In this document: piece by piece, positions 14,711-23,104 of the stretch
How positions within the stretch are numbered: the first letter of the stretch is position 1
Layout: every line of letters begins with the position of its first letter
Assembly (NCBI GenBank): GCA_902802565.1
Contig: CADCMP010000015.1
Location: 1-32,752 of the forward strand
Direction: 5' to 3'
DNA: 32,752 nt
Source of the DNA: Oscillospiraceae bacterium
GTDB lineage: Bacteria > Bacillota > Clostridia > Oscillospirales > Oscillospiraceae
The notes under the pieces: model-generated
What the model was told of the DNA's origin: nothing
The model's database searches: none
What the model saw: the letters and a program-made list of their open reading frames with translations, nothing else
Translations under genes and position numbers: made by a program

Positions 14711-15319
14711 ATGTGCTGCAGATTTTATTTGGATGAACCGACATTTCACTCCGCTGTCAATCAGTTGAATCTGGCCGGCAGTGATTTGGTCACAGTAACA
14801 CAACGGGATATTTATCCGTCTGAGACCGCACCGGTTATTATCGGAGATCCCGGACGCGGGATGGAAGATCTGATGATTGTCAATCAGGTTTGGGGATTTC
14901 CCTCACCGAATGAAAAAGGTCTTCTTATCAATGCCAGGTCTGAAACCGTTCAGGAGAAACCGACTTTTTCACGGGGAATCCGGCAGAACAGGTGTGTGAT
15001 TCCGGCACGCTGTTTTTACGAGTGGGATCCACATAAAAACAAAGCCAGTTTCTTTCCTCAAAACAACGATGTAATCTATATGGCTGGATTGTTTGAACGG
15101 CCAAGAGAGATGGGAGGCTCCTTCAGCCGATTCGTTATCCTGACACGGGAAGCGGATGAAATCGTCCGTCCCGTTCACTCCCGTATGCCGCTTCTTCTGA
15201 CTGCAGAACAGGTTCCTGACTGGATCAGGAATAATGACTGTGTGGAGGAACTGCTGAAGACCGTTCCTGCCCCCCTGTACTGTGAGAAAGAATATGAGCA
15301 GATGTCACTGGATCTGTGA
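14711..15319 (+). CDS. SRAP-family protein (YedK/HMCES-like abasic-site crosslinker)
   Basis: The 202-aa product has the SRAP set: catalytic Cys2 exposed after Met removal, NARSET (N74), RCVIPARCFYEW (E104) and VHSRMP (H156). Known members crosslink through Cys2 to abasic sites in single-stranded DNA and so protect replication forks. The N-terminus is MCCRF where MCGR is usual, so a second Cys sits next to the catalytic one. The length is close to normal. AAGGAGAG stands 8 bases before the ATG. It is a single gene between two terminators, and no LexA-type site is recognisable to me. Confidence 0.9.
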   Translation: MCCRFYLDEPTFHSAVNQLNLAGSDLVTVTQRDIYPSETAPVIIGDPGRGMEDLMIVNQVWGFPSPNEKGLLINARSETVQEKPTFSRGIRQNRCVIPARCFYEWDPHKNKASFFPQNNDVIYMAGLFERPREMGGSFSRFVILTREADEIVRPVHSRMPLLLTAEQVPDWIRNNDCVEELLKTVPAPLYCEKEYEQMSLDL

Positions 15320-15325
15320 CATGGA

Positions 15326-15380
15326 AAAACCCCGGATCTGATAAAGTTCCTTTTTGAGAACTCATCAGATCCGGGGTTTT
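15326..15380. terminator. Bidirectional intrinsic terminator
   Basis: A perfect 17-bp stem (15326-15342 with 15364-15380) has A- and T-runs at its base, and a further small stem can form in its 21-nt loop. It separates the convergent SRAP and M20 genes. Confidence 0.9.
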
Positions 15381-15390
15381 ATTTTTTGAA

Positions 15391-16500
15391 TTAGTACTGG
15401 ATCAGCCCCAGGAACATATCCACCGCATTGGATAGGATGCGATCGTTGAAATCGTATTCCACGGTATGGACAGGCGGATGCTTCCGTCCGTTTCCAATAT
15501 AGAAGATGGCACCGTGACATTTTTTCGTATAGTAGCCGAAGTCTTCCGAGGAACGCCACAGCTTTTCCATGGGAATCGTATCATATCCGAGGGACTCCGC
15601 TACGGAGATTACATGGTCTACGGCAAAATCAGAGTTTTTCGTGTCAGGGAAAATATCCGTGCGAGTGAATTCCACTTCAATATCCTCTTCCTGTCCCAGC
15701 TGTTCGGCGAGATCACAGATTTCCTGCTCCATATAATTAAGATCCTTGGAGTGTTCGGCACGGAGAGTCAGGGATATTTCACCTTCACCGGCGGAAATAC
15801 CGAAATCCTTGGTGCCCACTTCCAGGTGCACCACGGTGCAGAGGACCAGACCGCGATGGGGACGTTCTGGAATCTCATGGACCAGAGAAAGGATTTCACC
15901 TACGATATGCGAGGGATTTCGCCCCAGTTCTGGATCACTTGCGTGGGAGCGGGCACCCGTGAGTTTGATGGTCAGACCTTCCGACGCAGGTTGTATGAGC
16001 CCGCGGCGATATATTACACTTCCTTCCGGATATCCCGAGCGGTTATGGAAGGCATATACTTCGGTAATGTCCTTCTCCTGAAGCAGCTCGGAGCAAACTT
16101 TGCCGCCGACACCGATCTCTTCCGCGTGCTGGAAGATCAGATACACCGGACGGATGTCTTCCATGGAATCCAGTTCCAGCGCCAAACCGCACAGAGCAGC
16201 GCTGTGGCCGTCATGGCCGCATTTATGAGAAACGCCCTCTGTCTGAGAAGAGTATTCGAGTTCTATGGTTTCCGGGATCGGCAGTGCATCCATATCTGCA
16301 CGAAATGCAATGGGGTTATCGCCCTGACCGTCTTTGAAAGCATAAAACCATTCTCCCTGGTCACACACCTCCAGAGAGGTGTTTTCGGAAATGAAATCCA
16401 TCAAGATCCGCTTGGTTTCGATCTCCTGCAGAGAAAGCTCCGCATGAGAATGCAATTTATGGCGAAGTTCGGTGATCTTCTCAAGATTCGATGCCTGCAT
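15391..16500 (-). CDS. M20-family amidohydrolase/metallopeptidase
   Basis: The 369-aa enzyme matches the M20D amidohydrolase group (aminoacylase, hippurate hydrolase, IAA-amino acid hydrolase types). Visible metal and catalytic residues are CGHDGHSA (C94, H96, D97), HAEEIG (E127, E128), FHNRSGYPEG (H152) and a C-terminal HPPVHT. A dimerisation domain lies between, with GARSHASDPELGRNP. It probably hydrolyses an N-acyl amino acid or small peptide in the cytoplasm; there is no signal peptide. The ATG at 16500 follows AAGGGA. A TATAAT-like -10 lies on the minus strand at 16535-16540 with no clear -35. The 283 bp between this gene and the YitT gene hold no other gene that I can see. Confidence 0.9.
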   Translation of the reverse strand: MQASNLEKITELRHKLHSHAELSLQEIETKRILMDFISENTSLEVCDQGEWFYAFKDGQGDNPIAFRADMDALPIPETIELEYSSQTEGVSHKCGHDGHSAALCGLALELDSMEDIRPVYLIFQHAEEIGVGGKVCSELLQEKDITEVYAFHNRSGYPEGSVIYRRGLIQPASEGLTIKLTGARSHASDPELGRNPSHIVGEILSLVHEIPERPHRGLVLCTVVHLEVGTKDFGISAGEGEISLTLRAEHSKDLNYMEQEICDLAEQLGQEEDIEVEFTRTDIFPDTKNSDFAVDHVISVAESLGYDTIPMEKLWRSSEDFGYYTKKCHGAIFYIGNGRKHPPVHTVEYDFNDRILSNAVDMFLGLIQY

Positions 16501-16711
16501 GGTATCCCTTCTTTCTGTTTCATCTTATGTTTTTATTATACCGCATCAGAAGCGGAATGGAACGGAAAAATAATGGAAAGAGGTGCAAAGTTCCATGTGA
16601 ATATTCGTGATGAACGGAAAAATGATAGTTCATAAAGTGAAATACAGGGGAAAAGCTGAAAAATGCTCAAAAGAGGAGAGAAAAATATCGGATATCCGTA
16701 CAATTCGATGA

Positions 16712-16740
16712 TTGAAATTCAAGGTTTGCTTTGTTAGACT
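16712..16740 (+). promoter_or_regulatory. Possible promoter for the YitT-family gene
   Basis: TTGAAA (16712-16717) and TAGACT (16735-16740) are 17 nt apart, 43 bases before the ATG. Confidence 0.45.
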
Positions 16741-16783
16741 AGACGCGACTTTCAGCCTGAAAAGGCAGAATCGAGGAAAAGAT

Positions 16784-17668
16784 ATGGATCAGCATATCGA
16801 CAATCTAGAGCGCAGACCTGTCTTGAGAGAAATCGTCAGGATCCTTGTAATCTCTCTGGCGGCATTGCTTCTGGCGGTAAACATCAATACATTTATCCAT
16901 ACCGGTGGGCTTTATCCCGGAGGAGCGACCGGCCTTACGGTCCTTGTTCAGAGAATCGGTGAGCAGTACTGGGGCATACACCTTCCCTATACACTGATCA
17001 ACCTTCTTATGAACGCATTTCCGGTTTATATCGGATTTCGGTACATCGGTAAGAAGTTTACGTTCTACACGCTGATCTTCATCATGGTATCCAATATCTT
17101 CACCGATCTGGTCCCCACTCATGTCATTACCTATGATCCGCTTCTTATCAGTATTTTCGGTGGGATTATCAACGGAACTGTCGTTGGAGTAAGCCTCCTC
17201 GCCGGTGCGGCCACCGGAGGCCTTGACTTCATATCCATGTTTTTCAATGTCCGCAAAGGAATCGACGGCTTCTATGTATCTCTGGGATGCAATGTTGTGA
17301 TCCTCAGTGTGGCAGGACTGATCTTCGGATGGGAAAAGGCGCTGTACTCCATTATTCTGCAGTTTGTAACGACGCAGATGATCCATATCATCTATCAGCA
17401 GTATCAGCAGCATACGATCTTCATTATCACGGAAAAACCGAAAGAGATTGCGGAAATGATCTACTCGGTCTGCCATCATGGTGCGACAATCATGAATGCG
17501 GAAGGCGCATATGAGCACGGAGCGAAGAAATTTGTGTATTCGGTTGTCTCCAGTGCAGACCGCGGCACCATCGTGAGGATGGTCAGTGAGATCGATCCGG
17601 CTGCCTTTGTGAATGTAATTAAAACGGAGCGAATCCAGGGACATTTCTATCAGAAACCGACAAAATAA
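16784..17668 (+). CDS. YitT-family membrane protein with DUF2179 domain
   Basis: The 294-aa protein has five to six membrane helices (about residues 18-190) with the YitT marks ALLLAVNINTFIHTGGLYPGG and GAATGGLDFISMFF. A cytoplasmic DUF2179 domain follows (about 200-285; IFIITEKPKEIAEMIY...). The family is widespread in Firmicutes and of unknown function. The ATG at 16784 follows GAGGAAAAG. An upstream in-frame TTG would overlap the promoter and lacks a site. It is a single gene ended by a terminator. Confidence 0.9.
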   Translation: MDQHIDNLERRPVLREIVRILVISLAALLLAVNINTFIHTGGLYPGGATGLTVLVQRIGEQYWGIHLPYTLINLLMNAFPVYIGFRYIGKKFTFYTLIFIMVSNIFTDLVPTHVITYDPLLISIFGGIINGTVVGVSLLAGAATGGLDFISMFFNVRKGIDGFYVSLGCNVVILSVAGLIFGWEKALYSIILQFVTTQMIHIIYQQYQQHTIFIITEKPKEIAEMIYSVCHHGATIMNAEGAYEHGAKKFVYSVVSSADRGTIVRMVSEIDPAAFVNVIKTERIQGHFYQKPTK

Positions 17669-17675
17669 GTTGTGG

Positions 17676-17702
17676 GACCGGAGTGAGTTCACTCCGGTCT
17701 TT
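17676..17702 (+). terminator. Intrinsic terminator
   Basis: An 11-bp inverted repeat (17676-17686 with 17689-17699), with a tight loop, is followed by a short T-run. Confidence 0.75.
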
Positions 17703-17742
17703 CATTGGCATAAAATGATTTTGAATGTTTTTTTCGGAAACT

Positions 17743-17771
17743 ATGACACAGATAGGAAAATGTGTTATAAT
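17743..17771 (+). promoter_or_regulatory. Promoter of the first SLH-GDPD gene
   Basis: ATGACA (17743-17748) and a perfect TATAAT (17766-17771) are 17 nt apart. TG at 17763-17764 also makes an extended -10. Confidence 0.75.
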
Positions 17772-17810
17772 CATGGAATGATTACAAAATGGAGACAATA
17801 AGGGGAAAAC

Positions 17811-19523
17811 GTGAGAAAACGACTGTCAACAATAATAATTACCATTGCGATGCTGCTTCCTTGCATGATGATGCCGTCCCATGCGGTTTCCATGGCGGAA
17901 TGCAAAGACGTTGACCGTGGTGACTGGTATTTTGCCGCAGTACGCTATGTTCTGGCGGAAGACCTGATGAGCGTAGATGAAGAGATGAATTTTCATCCCA
18001 ACGACCCCATGACCAGAGCCATGTTTATACAGACCCTGTATACAATGGCCGGAACACCAAAGGTTAAAGACAAGAAACTGAAACTTAAGGATACGGGGGA
18101 ATATGACTGGTACAGCGACGCTCTGCGCTGGGGAGATCAGAACGGGATTATCTTTTTTGAGAAGAAACAGTTCCGCCCCAGTGATGCGATCACCAGAGAA
18201 GAGCAGGCATATATGGTGTACCATTATGCCCTCTATCGGGGAAAATTCGGTGAATACAACAATCTGACGACCAATGACATCAAAGAGTTCAAAGATTATA
18301 CGAAGGTCTCTGACTGGGCTGAGACAGCAGTAGAGTGGATGACAGTAAACGGATACTACCGAGGAAATGAATCCAAAAAACTGCAGCCGAAGAAAGAAGC
18401 GACCCGTGGGGAGACGGCACTGCTGATCGCCCGCATTCAGGATTCCCTTTTTGATCCGGGATGCGTAGACTGGTCCAGTGTCAAATCCATTAACCATGGC
18501 GGATACAACTTTGCAGCGCCCATCAATACACTGCCTGCATTTGAAGAATCCGCCAAACAGGGGTATCGATATGTGGAGACCGATATCCGGCTGACAAAAG
18601 ACCGCGTTCCCGTTTTGCTTCACAGTGATGTGATTAACGAGTATGCCCGCAATGACGACGGTTCGGAACTGAGCGAAGAAGTTCGGATTTCCGATATCAG
18701 CTATGAAGATGCACTGAAATATGATTTCGGTATCTTCATGGGGGAGAAGTATGCAGGAACACGGCTTGCGACATTTGACGAGTATATTGAATTATGCAAG
18801 AAGAAAAAACTCCACCCCTATATCGAGCTGAAATCTGAGACTGGGCTGACCTTTAAGGATCTGCAGAAGCTGATCGATAAAGTCCAGGCCGAGGATATGC
18901 TGGATAATGTTACCTGGATCAGCTATACCACCGGCTATCTGGACTATGTTCGCAACTGTTATTCCAAGGCAAGGTTGGGGCTGATTGTCGACGAGATACA
19001 GGAGAAGAGCCTTCTTCAGGTCAAGGCGCTGAAAACGGAACGGAATGAAGTATTTCTGAATTCCCTGGAACATGATGACGCTGCGGTCGCAATCTGCAAA
19101 GAGAGAGATATTCCACTGGAAGCCTGGGTCGTCGATGATGTCGAGGAAGTAAAGAGTCTGGACCCATATATTTCCGGAATCACCAGCGATAATCTGATCG
19201 CGGATCAGATTCTGCCCTCCATGCCGAAAATCAAGGGGATCAGTGAACGGTCCACTGTGACATTTACAGCTATCGGTGCCGTGCTTTTTCTGGCACTGTT
19301 CATTCTGGGACTGATCAAGTTCCCCCCGGTACCGAACCGACGGAGACTCTTCCGCAAGACCCGGCAGGCAGTGAATCGGCAGATGACAGCGGCGGGAAAG
19401 GTGGTTGCGGCTTCCCTGAAAAACGCAGTGATGCGGCGAGATGGAGTGCAACTGCCCAAACGGAAAAAAAGAAAAAACCAGACGGAAGAGAAACCGGAAG
19501 TTTTCGATAATCCGTATCTGTGA
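17811..19523 (+). CDS. SLH-domain protein with degenerate GDPD domain and C-terminal membrane anchor
   Basis: The 570-aa protein has a signal peptide (residues 1-26), three SLH-type repeats for cell-wall attachment (about 30-215), a glycerophosphodiester phosphodiesterase domain (about 225-470), a membrane helix (about 482-504) and a basic cytoplasmic tail of 66 residues. The GDPD fold is kept (ETDIRLTKDRVPVLLH, YIELK). However, catalytic Arg230 is Gly (HGG for HRG), metal-binding Glu238 is Ile (PINT for PENT), and Asp272 is Ser (HSD for HDP). The enzyme is therefore probably inactive and may bind ligand or structure the wall. The start is a GTG behind AGGGGAAAAC. It is paired with the next gene. 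Confidence 0.88.
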   Translation: MRKRLSTIIITIAMLLPCMMMPSHAVSMAECKDVDRGDWYFAAVRYVLAEDLMSVDEEMNFHPNDPMTRAMFIQTLYTMAGTPKVKDKKLKLKDTGEYDWYSDALRWGDQNGIIFFEKKQFRPSDAITREEQAYMVYHYALYRGKFGEYNNLTTNDIKEFKDYTKVSDWAETAVEWMTVNGYYRGNESKKLQPKKEATRGETALLIARIQDSLFDPGCVDWSSVKSINHGGYNFAAPINTLPAFEESAKQGYRYVETDIRLTKDRVPVLLHSDVINEYARNDDGSELSEEVRISDISYEDALKYDFGIFMGEKYAGTRLATFDEYIELCKKKKLHPYIELKSETGLTFKDLQKLIDKVQAEDMLDNVTWISYTTGYLDYVRNCYSKARLGLIVDEIQEKSLLQVKALKTERNEVFLNSLEHDDAAVAICKERDIPLEAWVVDDVEEVKSLDPYISGITSDNLIADQILPSMPKIKGISERSTVTFTAIGAVLFLALFILGLIKFPPVPNRRRLFRKTRQAVNRQMTAAGKVVAASLKNAVMRRDGVQLPKRKKRKNQTEEKPEVFDNPYL

Positions 19524-19529
19524 TATAAT
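19521..19529 (+). promoter_or_regulatory. Extended -10 promoter of the second SLH-GDPD gene
   Basis: TG-A-TATAAT (19521-19529) is a consensus extended -10. It overlaps the stop codon of the first SLH-GDPD gene. No good -35 is visible, which is usual for this promoter type. Confidence 0.6.
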
Positions 19530-19566
19530 CATTGAACTATTTAAGAGGAAGAATCGAGGAAATCGA

Positions 19567-20982
19567 ATGCTCAGAAGGAAATTAACAGGTGTGATCATTG
19601 CCGTTGGAGTTATGGTGTCATCTCTGATTCCCGCAGTCTCCGCAGCAAATCCGAATCTGCTGCAGGATGTGCGGCGGGGAGACTGGTTTTACGGTGCGGT
19701 GCAGTATGTGGTCAACAGGGAATTGATGGTGGGAACATCCAACAACACGTTCTCTCCGAACATCACCGTTACAAGAGCAATGTTTGTTCAGAGTCTTTAC
19801 GGACAGGATGGACGCCCGTGGGTGTTGAATGTTCGTCCGTCCTATACGGATGTTCAGGTCAGTGACTGGTATTCCAGCGCAGTCGCCTGGGCAAAACAGA
19901 ATAATATCGTTTCCGGTTATGATGACGGAAGGTTTAAGCCCAATGATCCCATTACCAGGGAACAGATGGCGGCAATCTTCTATCGGTACGCAATTTACAA
20001 GAATTATATTTCCCAGAATACGTCTTTTAATGGAAATATCTATCGTTTTCAGGATGCCGGCCGAGTTTCCAACTGGGCAGTTCCTGCGATGAACTGGGCG
20101 GTAGCGATTGGTCTGATGGCGGGATCCGACAATGGACTGCTTCCAGGCAATGACACCACCCGTGCACAGACAGCCGTGATGCTGACCCGTTTCAATTCCA
20201 TTTATGTGGAAAAGGAAAAAGTGGATCTTTATCTGGTGAAGAGCATTGCCCACCGAGGATACAATGTGGGTGCACCGGAAAACACGCTTCCAGCCTTTGA
20301 GATGGCGGCACAGCAGGGTTTTGATTATGTGGAAACTGATATCCAGCTTACACGGGACCGAATCCCGGTATGTCTGCATGATCCCACTATTAACCGTACA
20401 GCCCGATATTCCAATGGTGCTGAGCTGAATCAGCCAGTGAATATCAGGGATCTTACCCTAAGTGAAGCACAGCAGTATGATTTCGGTTCCTGGAAAGCAG
20501 CAGGTTATGCCGGGACAAAGATCCCAACGTTTGAAGAATACGTTGCGCTCTGTCAGAGACTGGGACTGAATATGTATATCGAACTGAAAGTGGAAGCTGG
20601 ATTTACTGTGGCGGATGTGCAGAATCTCATGAATATCGTAAACAACTACGGTATGATGGAGAAGGCAACGTGGATGAGCTTCAATCTTGACTGCCTTCGG
20701 ATGGTCAGTCAGTGCAAGAGAGATGCTGCAATCGCATACGTGACCAACAAAGTTGACAGTTCCATCGTCCGTGATGCACAGTCACTGATGAACGGATCCA
20801 ACTCCGTTTTCATCGATTCCTGCCAGTTCAATGAAGCTGCCGTTAATCTGTGCCGGCAGGCAGGGATCCCGCTGGAAGGATGGACGCTGAATACTGAGGA
20901 GGACATGCGTTCCGCAAGTCTCTATCTTTCCGGGATGACCAGCGACGGGCTGGTAGCCAAGAAAGTTCTGAACAGATGGTAA
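19567..20982 (+). CDS. SLH-domain glycerophosphodiester phosphodiesterase, catalytically intact
   Basis: The 471-aa protein has a signal peptide (1-26), three SLH-type repeats (about 30-215) and a GDPD domain (about 225-471). All expected active-site marks are present: HRG (H229, R230), PENT (E238), ETDIQLTRD (E256, D258), HDPTINRT (H271, D272) and YIELK (E339). It probably cleaves glycerophosphodiesters or a related wall polymer such as teichoic acid outside the cell. It aligns without gaps to the first protein from about residue 220 to 341. It has no C-terminal membrane helix. The ATG at 19567 follows GAGGAAAT. It is a paralogue of the previous gene with its own promoter. Confidence 0.92.
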   Translation: MLRRKLTGVIIAVGVMVSSLIPAVSAANPNLLQDVRRGDWFYGAVQYVVNRELMVGTSNNTFSPNITVTRAMFVQSLYGQDGRPWVLNVRPSYTDVQVSDWYSSAVAWAKQNNIVSGYDDGRFKPNDPITREQMAAIFYRYAIYKNYISQNTSFNGNIYRFQDAGRVSNWAVPAMNWAVAIGLMAGSDNGLLPGNDTTRAQTAVMLTRFNSIYVEKEKVDLYLVKSIAHRGYNVGAPENTLPAFEMAAQQGFDYVETDIQLTRDRIPVCLHDPTINRTARYSNGAELNQPVNIRDLTLSEAQQYDFGSWKAAGYAGTKIPTFEEYVALCQRLGLNMYIELKVEAGFTVADVQNLMNIVNNYGMMEKATWMSFNLDCLRMVSQCKRDAAIAYVTNKVDSSIVRDAQSLMNGSNSVFIDSCQFNEAAVNLCRQAGIPLEGWTLNTEEDMRSASLYLSGMTSDGLVAKKVLNRW

Positions 20983-20991
20983 TCACAAATA

Positions 20992-21023
20992 AAATGGCTC
21001 GATTCCAAGGAATCGGGCCATTT
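20992..21023 (+). terminator. First hairpin of a double terminator
   Basis: A 15-bp stem with one G-T pair (20992-21006 with 21009-21023) lies just after the GDPD stop. The T-run is short. Confidence 0.65.
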
Positions 21024-21035
21024 CCATATAAAATG

Positions 21036-21065
21036 AACAGACCGGATCACAATCCGGTCTGTTTT
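21036..21065. terminator. Bidirectional intrinsic terminator
   Basis: A perfect 12-bp stem (21036-21047 with 21052-21063), with a CACA loop, is followed by T residues. It separates the convergent GDPD and glycosyltransferase genes. Confidence 0.85.
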
Positions 21066-21067
21066 TG

Positions 21068-22003
21068 TTATTTGGAGATATTTGTTTGTTTGACGATAAA
21101 AACGGGACGCCGCTGAACCTCCTGGTAGATCTGAGCCATATACTCACCCAGCATGCCGAGGAGAATAAAGACCGTACCCATGAAAAACAGTCCCAGCACA
21201 ATAAGAATGCCTGGCACCCAGACACCGCTTCGGATCACAGTCCGTACGATGAAGATCACAGCGGCCACCAGTGCCGCCAGGTCAATGAGGCCTCCCAGCC
21301 ATACCGCCCACAAGAACGGAGCTTTTGAGAAGGAGATGATTCCGCTGAGAGCATATCTTGTCAGAGAGCGGACGGACCACTTGGTGGTTCCTGCGACCCG
21401 TTCCACATTCTCATACTCGATCCACTTGGTTTCAAAGCCCACCCAGGACAGAATTCCCTTGGTGAACCGGCCCCGTTCCGGCATGGAGAGCATGGCCTCC
21501 ACGACAGGACGTTTCATCATCTGAAAATCGGAACCCCCATTGTGGAGATCCACATTCATGAAAACATTGGTGAGACGGTAAAAAGCTTTCGAAAGCATGC
21601 TGCGGACAGGCGGTTCTCCGCCGCGGGTCACACGTTTGGCTCCACAGCAGTCATATCCTTCCTCCAGCGCTTCCATCATTCTGGGAAGAAGTTCCGGAGG
21701 ATGCTGAAGATCGGCATCCATCAGCACCACATAATCGGCAGTGGAATAGGAAAGACCGGCATATATCGCAGATTCCTTTCCAAAGTTTCTGGAGAAGGAA
21801 ACATAGCGGACGGGCCCTTCGGGAGTGCAGCCGGAAAGCTGTTTGATCTTTTCCAGTGTGTGATCGGAACTGCCGTCGTCGACAAATATTACAGACCACT
21901 GCAGATCATCACATGCATCCAGCGTCTCCGACAGATGCTGATAAATTAGATCAATGCAGGGTTCTTCGTTATAGCAGGGAATGATTACATCCAAAGTGCG
22001 CAT
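21068..22003 (-). CDS. Family 2 glycosyltransferase, polyprenol-phosphate type (GtrB/YkcC-like)
   Basis: The 311-aa protein has a GT-A domain of family 2 (DVIIPCYNEE at 5-14, FVDDGSSDHT at 40-49, MDADLQHP with D96/D98 for the metal-nucleotide, and a GGSDFQMMKR acceptor segment). Two C-terminal membrane helices follow (about 228-252 and 265-287). This is the layout of enzymes that load a sugar onto undecaprenyl phosphate for later transfer to wall or surface polymers. A GGGAAAGG site precedes the ATG. It sits downstream of the YdcF-like gene on the same strand. Its placement next to wall-bound SLH-GDPD genes suggests cell-envelope work. Confidence 0.9.
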   Translation of the reverse strand: MRTLDVIIPCYNEEPCIDLIYQHLSETLDACDDLQWSVIFVDDGSSDHTLEKIKQLSGCTPEGPVRYVSFSRNFGKESAIYAGLSYSTADYVVLMDADLQHPPELLPRMMEALEEGYDCCGAKRVTRGGEPPVRSMLSKAFYRLTNVFMNVDLHNGGSDFQMMKRPVVEAMLSMPERGRFTKGILSWVGFETKWIEYENVERVAGTTKWSVRSLTRYALSGIISFSKAPFLWAVWLGGLIDLAALVAAVIFIVRTVIRSGVWVPGILIVLGLFFMGTVFILLGMLGEYMAQIYQEVQRRPVFIVKQTNISK

Positions 22004-22023
22004 AGTTTGCCTTTCCCGTTACA

Positions 22024-22146
22024 TCATAAAGATTGCGGAACAGAAATAATCTCTTTCCGCAATCCGAATTTATCATAATACGGTATTCTTTTCAAGAAGA
22101 GCATGCCGATTTCCACGGACAGATCCTTCTCAAAGGAAAACTTCAT
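22024..22146 (-). CDS. Possible 40-aa peptide between the YdcF-like and glycosyltransferase genes
   Basis: An ATG at 22146, inside the last codons of the YdcF-like gene, opens a 40-residue frame. It ends 20 bases before the glycosyltransferase start, leaving just room for that gene's ribosome binding site. The product would be MKFSFEKDLSVEIGML and so on, amphipathic and Lys-rich. The close fit to the gap favours a real gene. The poor upstream site and a 10-bp inverted repeat (22031-22040 with 22055-22064) near its end argue for chance or for a hairpin element. Confidence 0.3.
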   Translation of the reverse strand: MKFSFEKDLSVEIGMLFLKRIPYYDKFGLRKEIISVPQSL

Positions 22147-22879
22147 ACAAGATTCCGTACAGTTCCCGTACGTAAAAGGTGGGGAAGAGCCACCATGGGG
22201 TATCCGCCGAGACAGAACCGGTACGGATGCCCAGTTTTTTTGCATCGAGACTTGCACGATACTGGTGAAACTCATTGGTTACTACGGCGAAATCCGTATT
22301 CAGACCGTGTTCTTTGGCTAGTTCAAGTGAGTACGTCATATTTTCCCGCGTGGAAGTGGATTGCGATTCCGTAAGCAGTACCGAAGGATCAACACCTTTT
22401 CTGACCATCCAATCGTACATATACTCCGCTTCCGGTTCAGATTCATCACTGCCTGCGCCTCCGGAGAGAATGCACACGGCATTCGGATGATCCTGAAGGT
22501 ATTCCGTTGCCGTATCAACCCGGGAGAGCATCATTTTGGAACCGTTCTGACAACCCAGTACCACTACCGTGGAATCCGGTTCCGGTTTTACCAGACATGC
22601 TTTCACCATAAAAAAGGATTCCACCATTGCTGTCAGTATGGCCAGAATGAGAATCATTTTGATGGCAATGAGAAGAAACACCAGAGGAGAACGCTGGTTC
22701 ATCTTTATATAAGTTCGAATCTTGTGGAGATTCACGATAAACAACAAAAGACCACCAAAGAGCAGAACACCTGTAATATTCCCGATATTCAGAATTCCTC
22801 CGAAAACGGGAAGGACAAACCATAGAAGGATCAGGCTCAGCATACCGAGTATGAACAATCGAAGCTGATGAGATTTCAC
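22130..22879 (-). CDS. YdcF/SanA/ElyC-like (DUF218) membrane protein
   Basis: The 249-aa protein has three to four N-terminal membrane helices (about 7-95) and an extracytoplasmic DUF218 domain (about 103-235). The DUF218 marks are VVVLGCQNG, SRVDTATEYLQDHP, ILSGGAGSDE, EAEYMYDWM, ESQSTSTRENM and VTNEFHQYRA. E. coli relatives (ElyC, SanA) act in envelope and undecaprenyl-carrier metabolism. The start is a GTG at 22879 with GGAGGTG upstream. Adjacent to a polyprenol-phosphate glycosyltransferase, a role in lipid-carrier-linked glycan assembly is a reasonable inference. Confidence 0.85.
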   Translation of the reverse strand: MKSHQLRLFILGMLSLILLWFVLPVFGGILNIGNITGVLLFGGLLLFIVNLHKIRTYIKMNQRSPLVFLLIAIKMILILAILTAMVESFFMVKACLVKPEPDSTVVVLGCQNGSKMMLSRVDTATEYLQDHPNAVCILSGGAGSDESEPEAEYMYDWMVRKGVDPSVLLTESQSTSTRENMTYSLELAKEHGLNTDFAVVTNEFHQYRASLDAKKLGIRTGSVSADTPWWLFPTFYVRELYGILYEVFL

Positions 22880-23003
22880 GACAGCACCTCCAAATCAACG
22901 ACACGATTAATATCATTGTATCTCCTAAACGGCAGATAATCCATGAGGAAACCGTACGAAAGAGATGCGCTTCTTCGTGAAAACATCTTTTTTTGATTTT
23001 AAA

Positions 23004-23019
23004 GTCAAATATATTTGAC
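23004..23019. promoter_or_regulatory. 16-bp perfect palindrome upstream of the XRE gene
   Basis: GTCAAATA (23004-23011) is followed by its exact complement TATTTGAC (23012-23019). A half-site-like TTGACAAAT recurs at 23057-23065. It lies in a very AT-rich stretch between the divergent YdcF-like and XRE genes and may be the XRE protein's own operator. A possible promoter is TTGACA (23057-23062), 17 nt, TAGGAT (23080-23085), but it would leave a very short leader. Confidence 0.5.
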
Positions 23020-23104
23020 AAATAATAAAATATATATGAAAAAGTGTAAAATATAATTGACAAATTGATTCTGGCAAGTTAGGATGGAAAAGGTGATTTT
23101 TATT

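Noticed and set aside
15466..16635. A 389-codon plus-strand frame opposite the M20 gene
   Set aside because: The minus strand has all M20 catalytic motifs and a ribosome site. The plus-strand product is not protein-like and runs into the terminator region.
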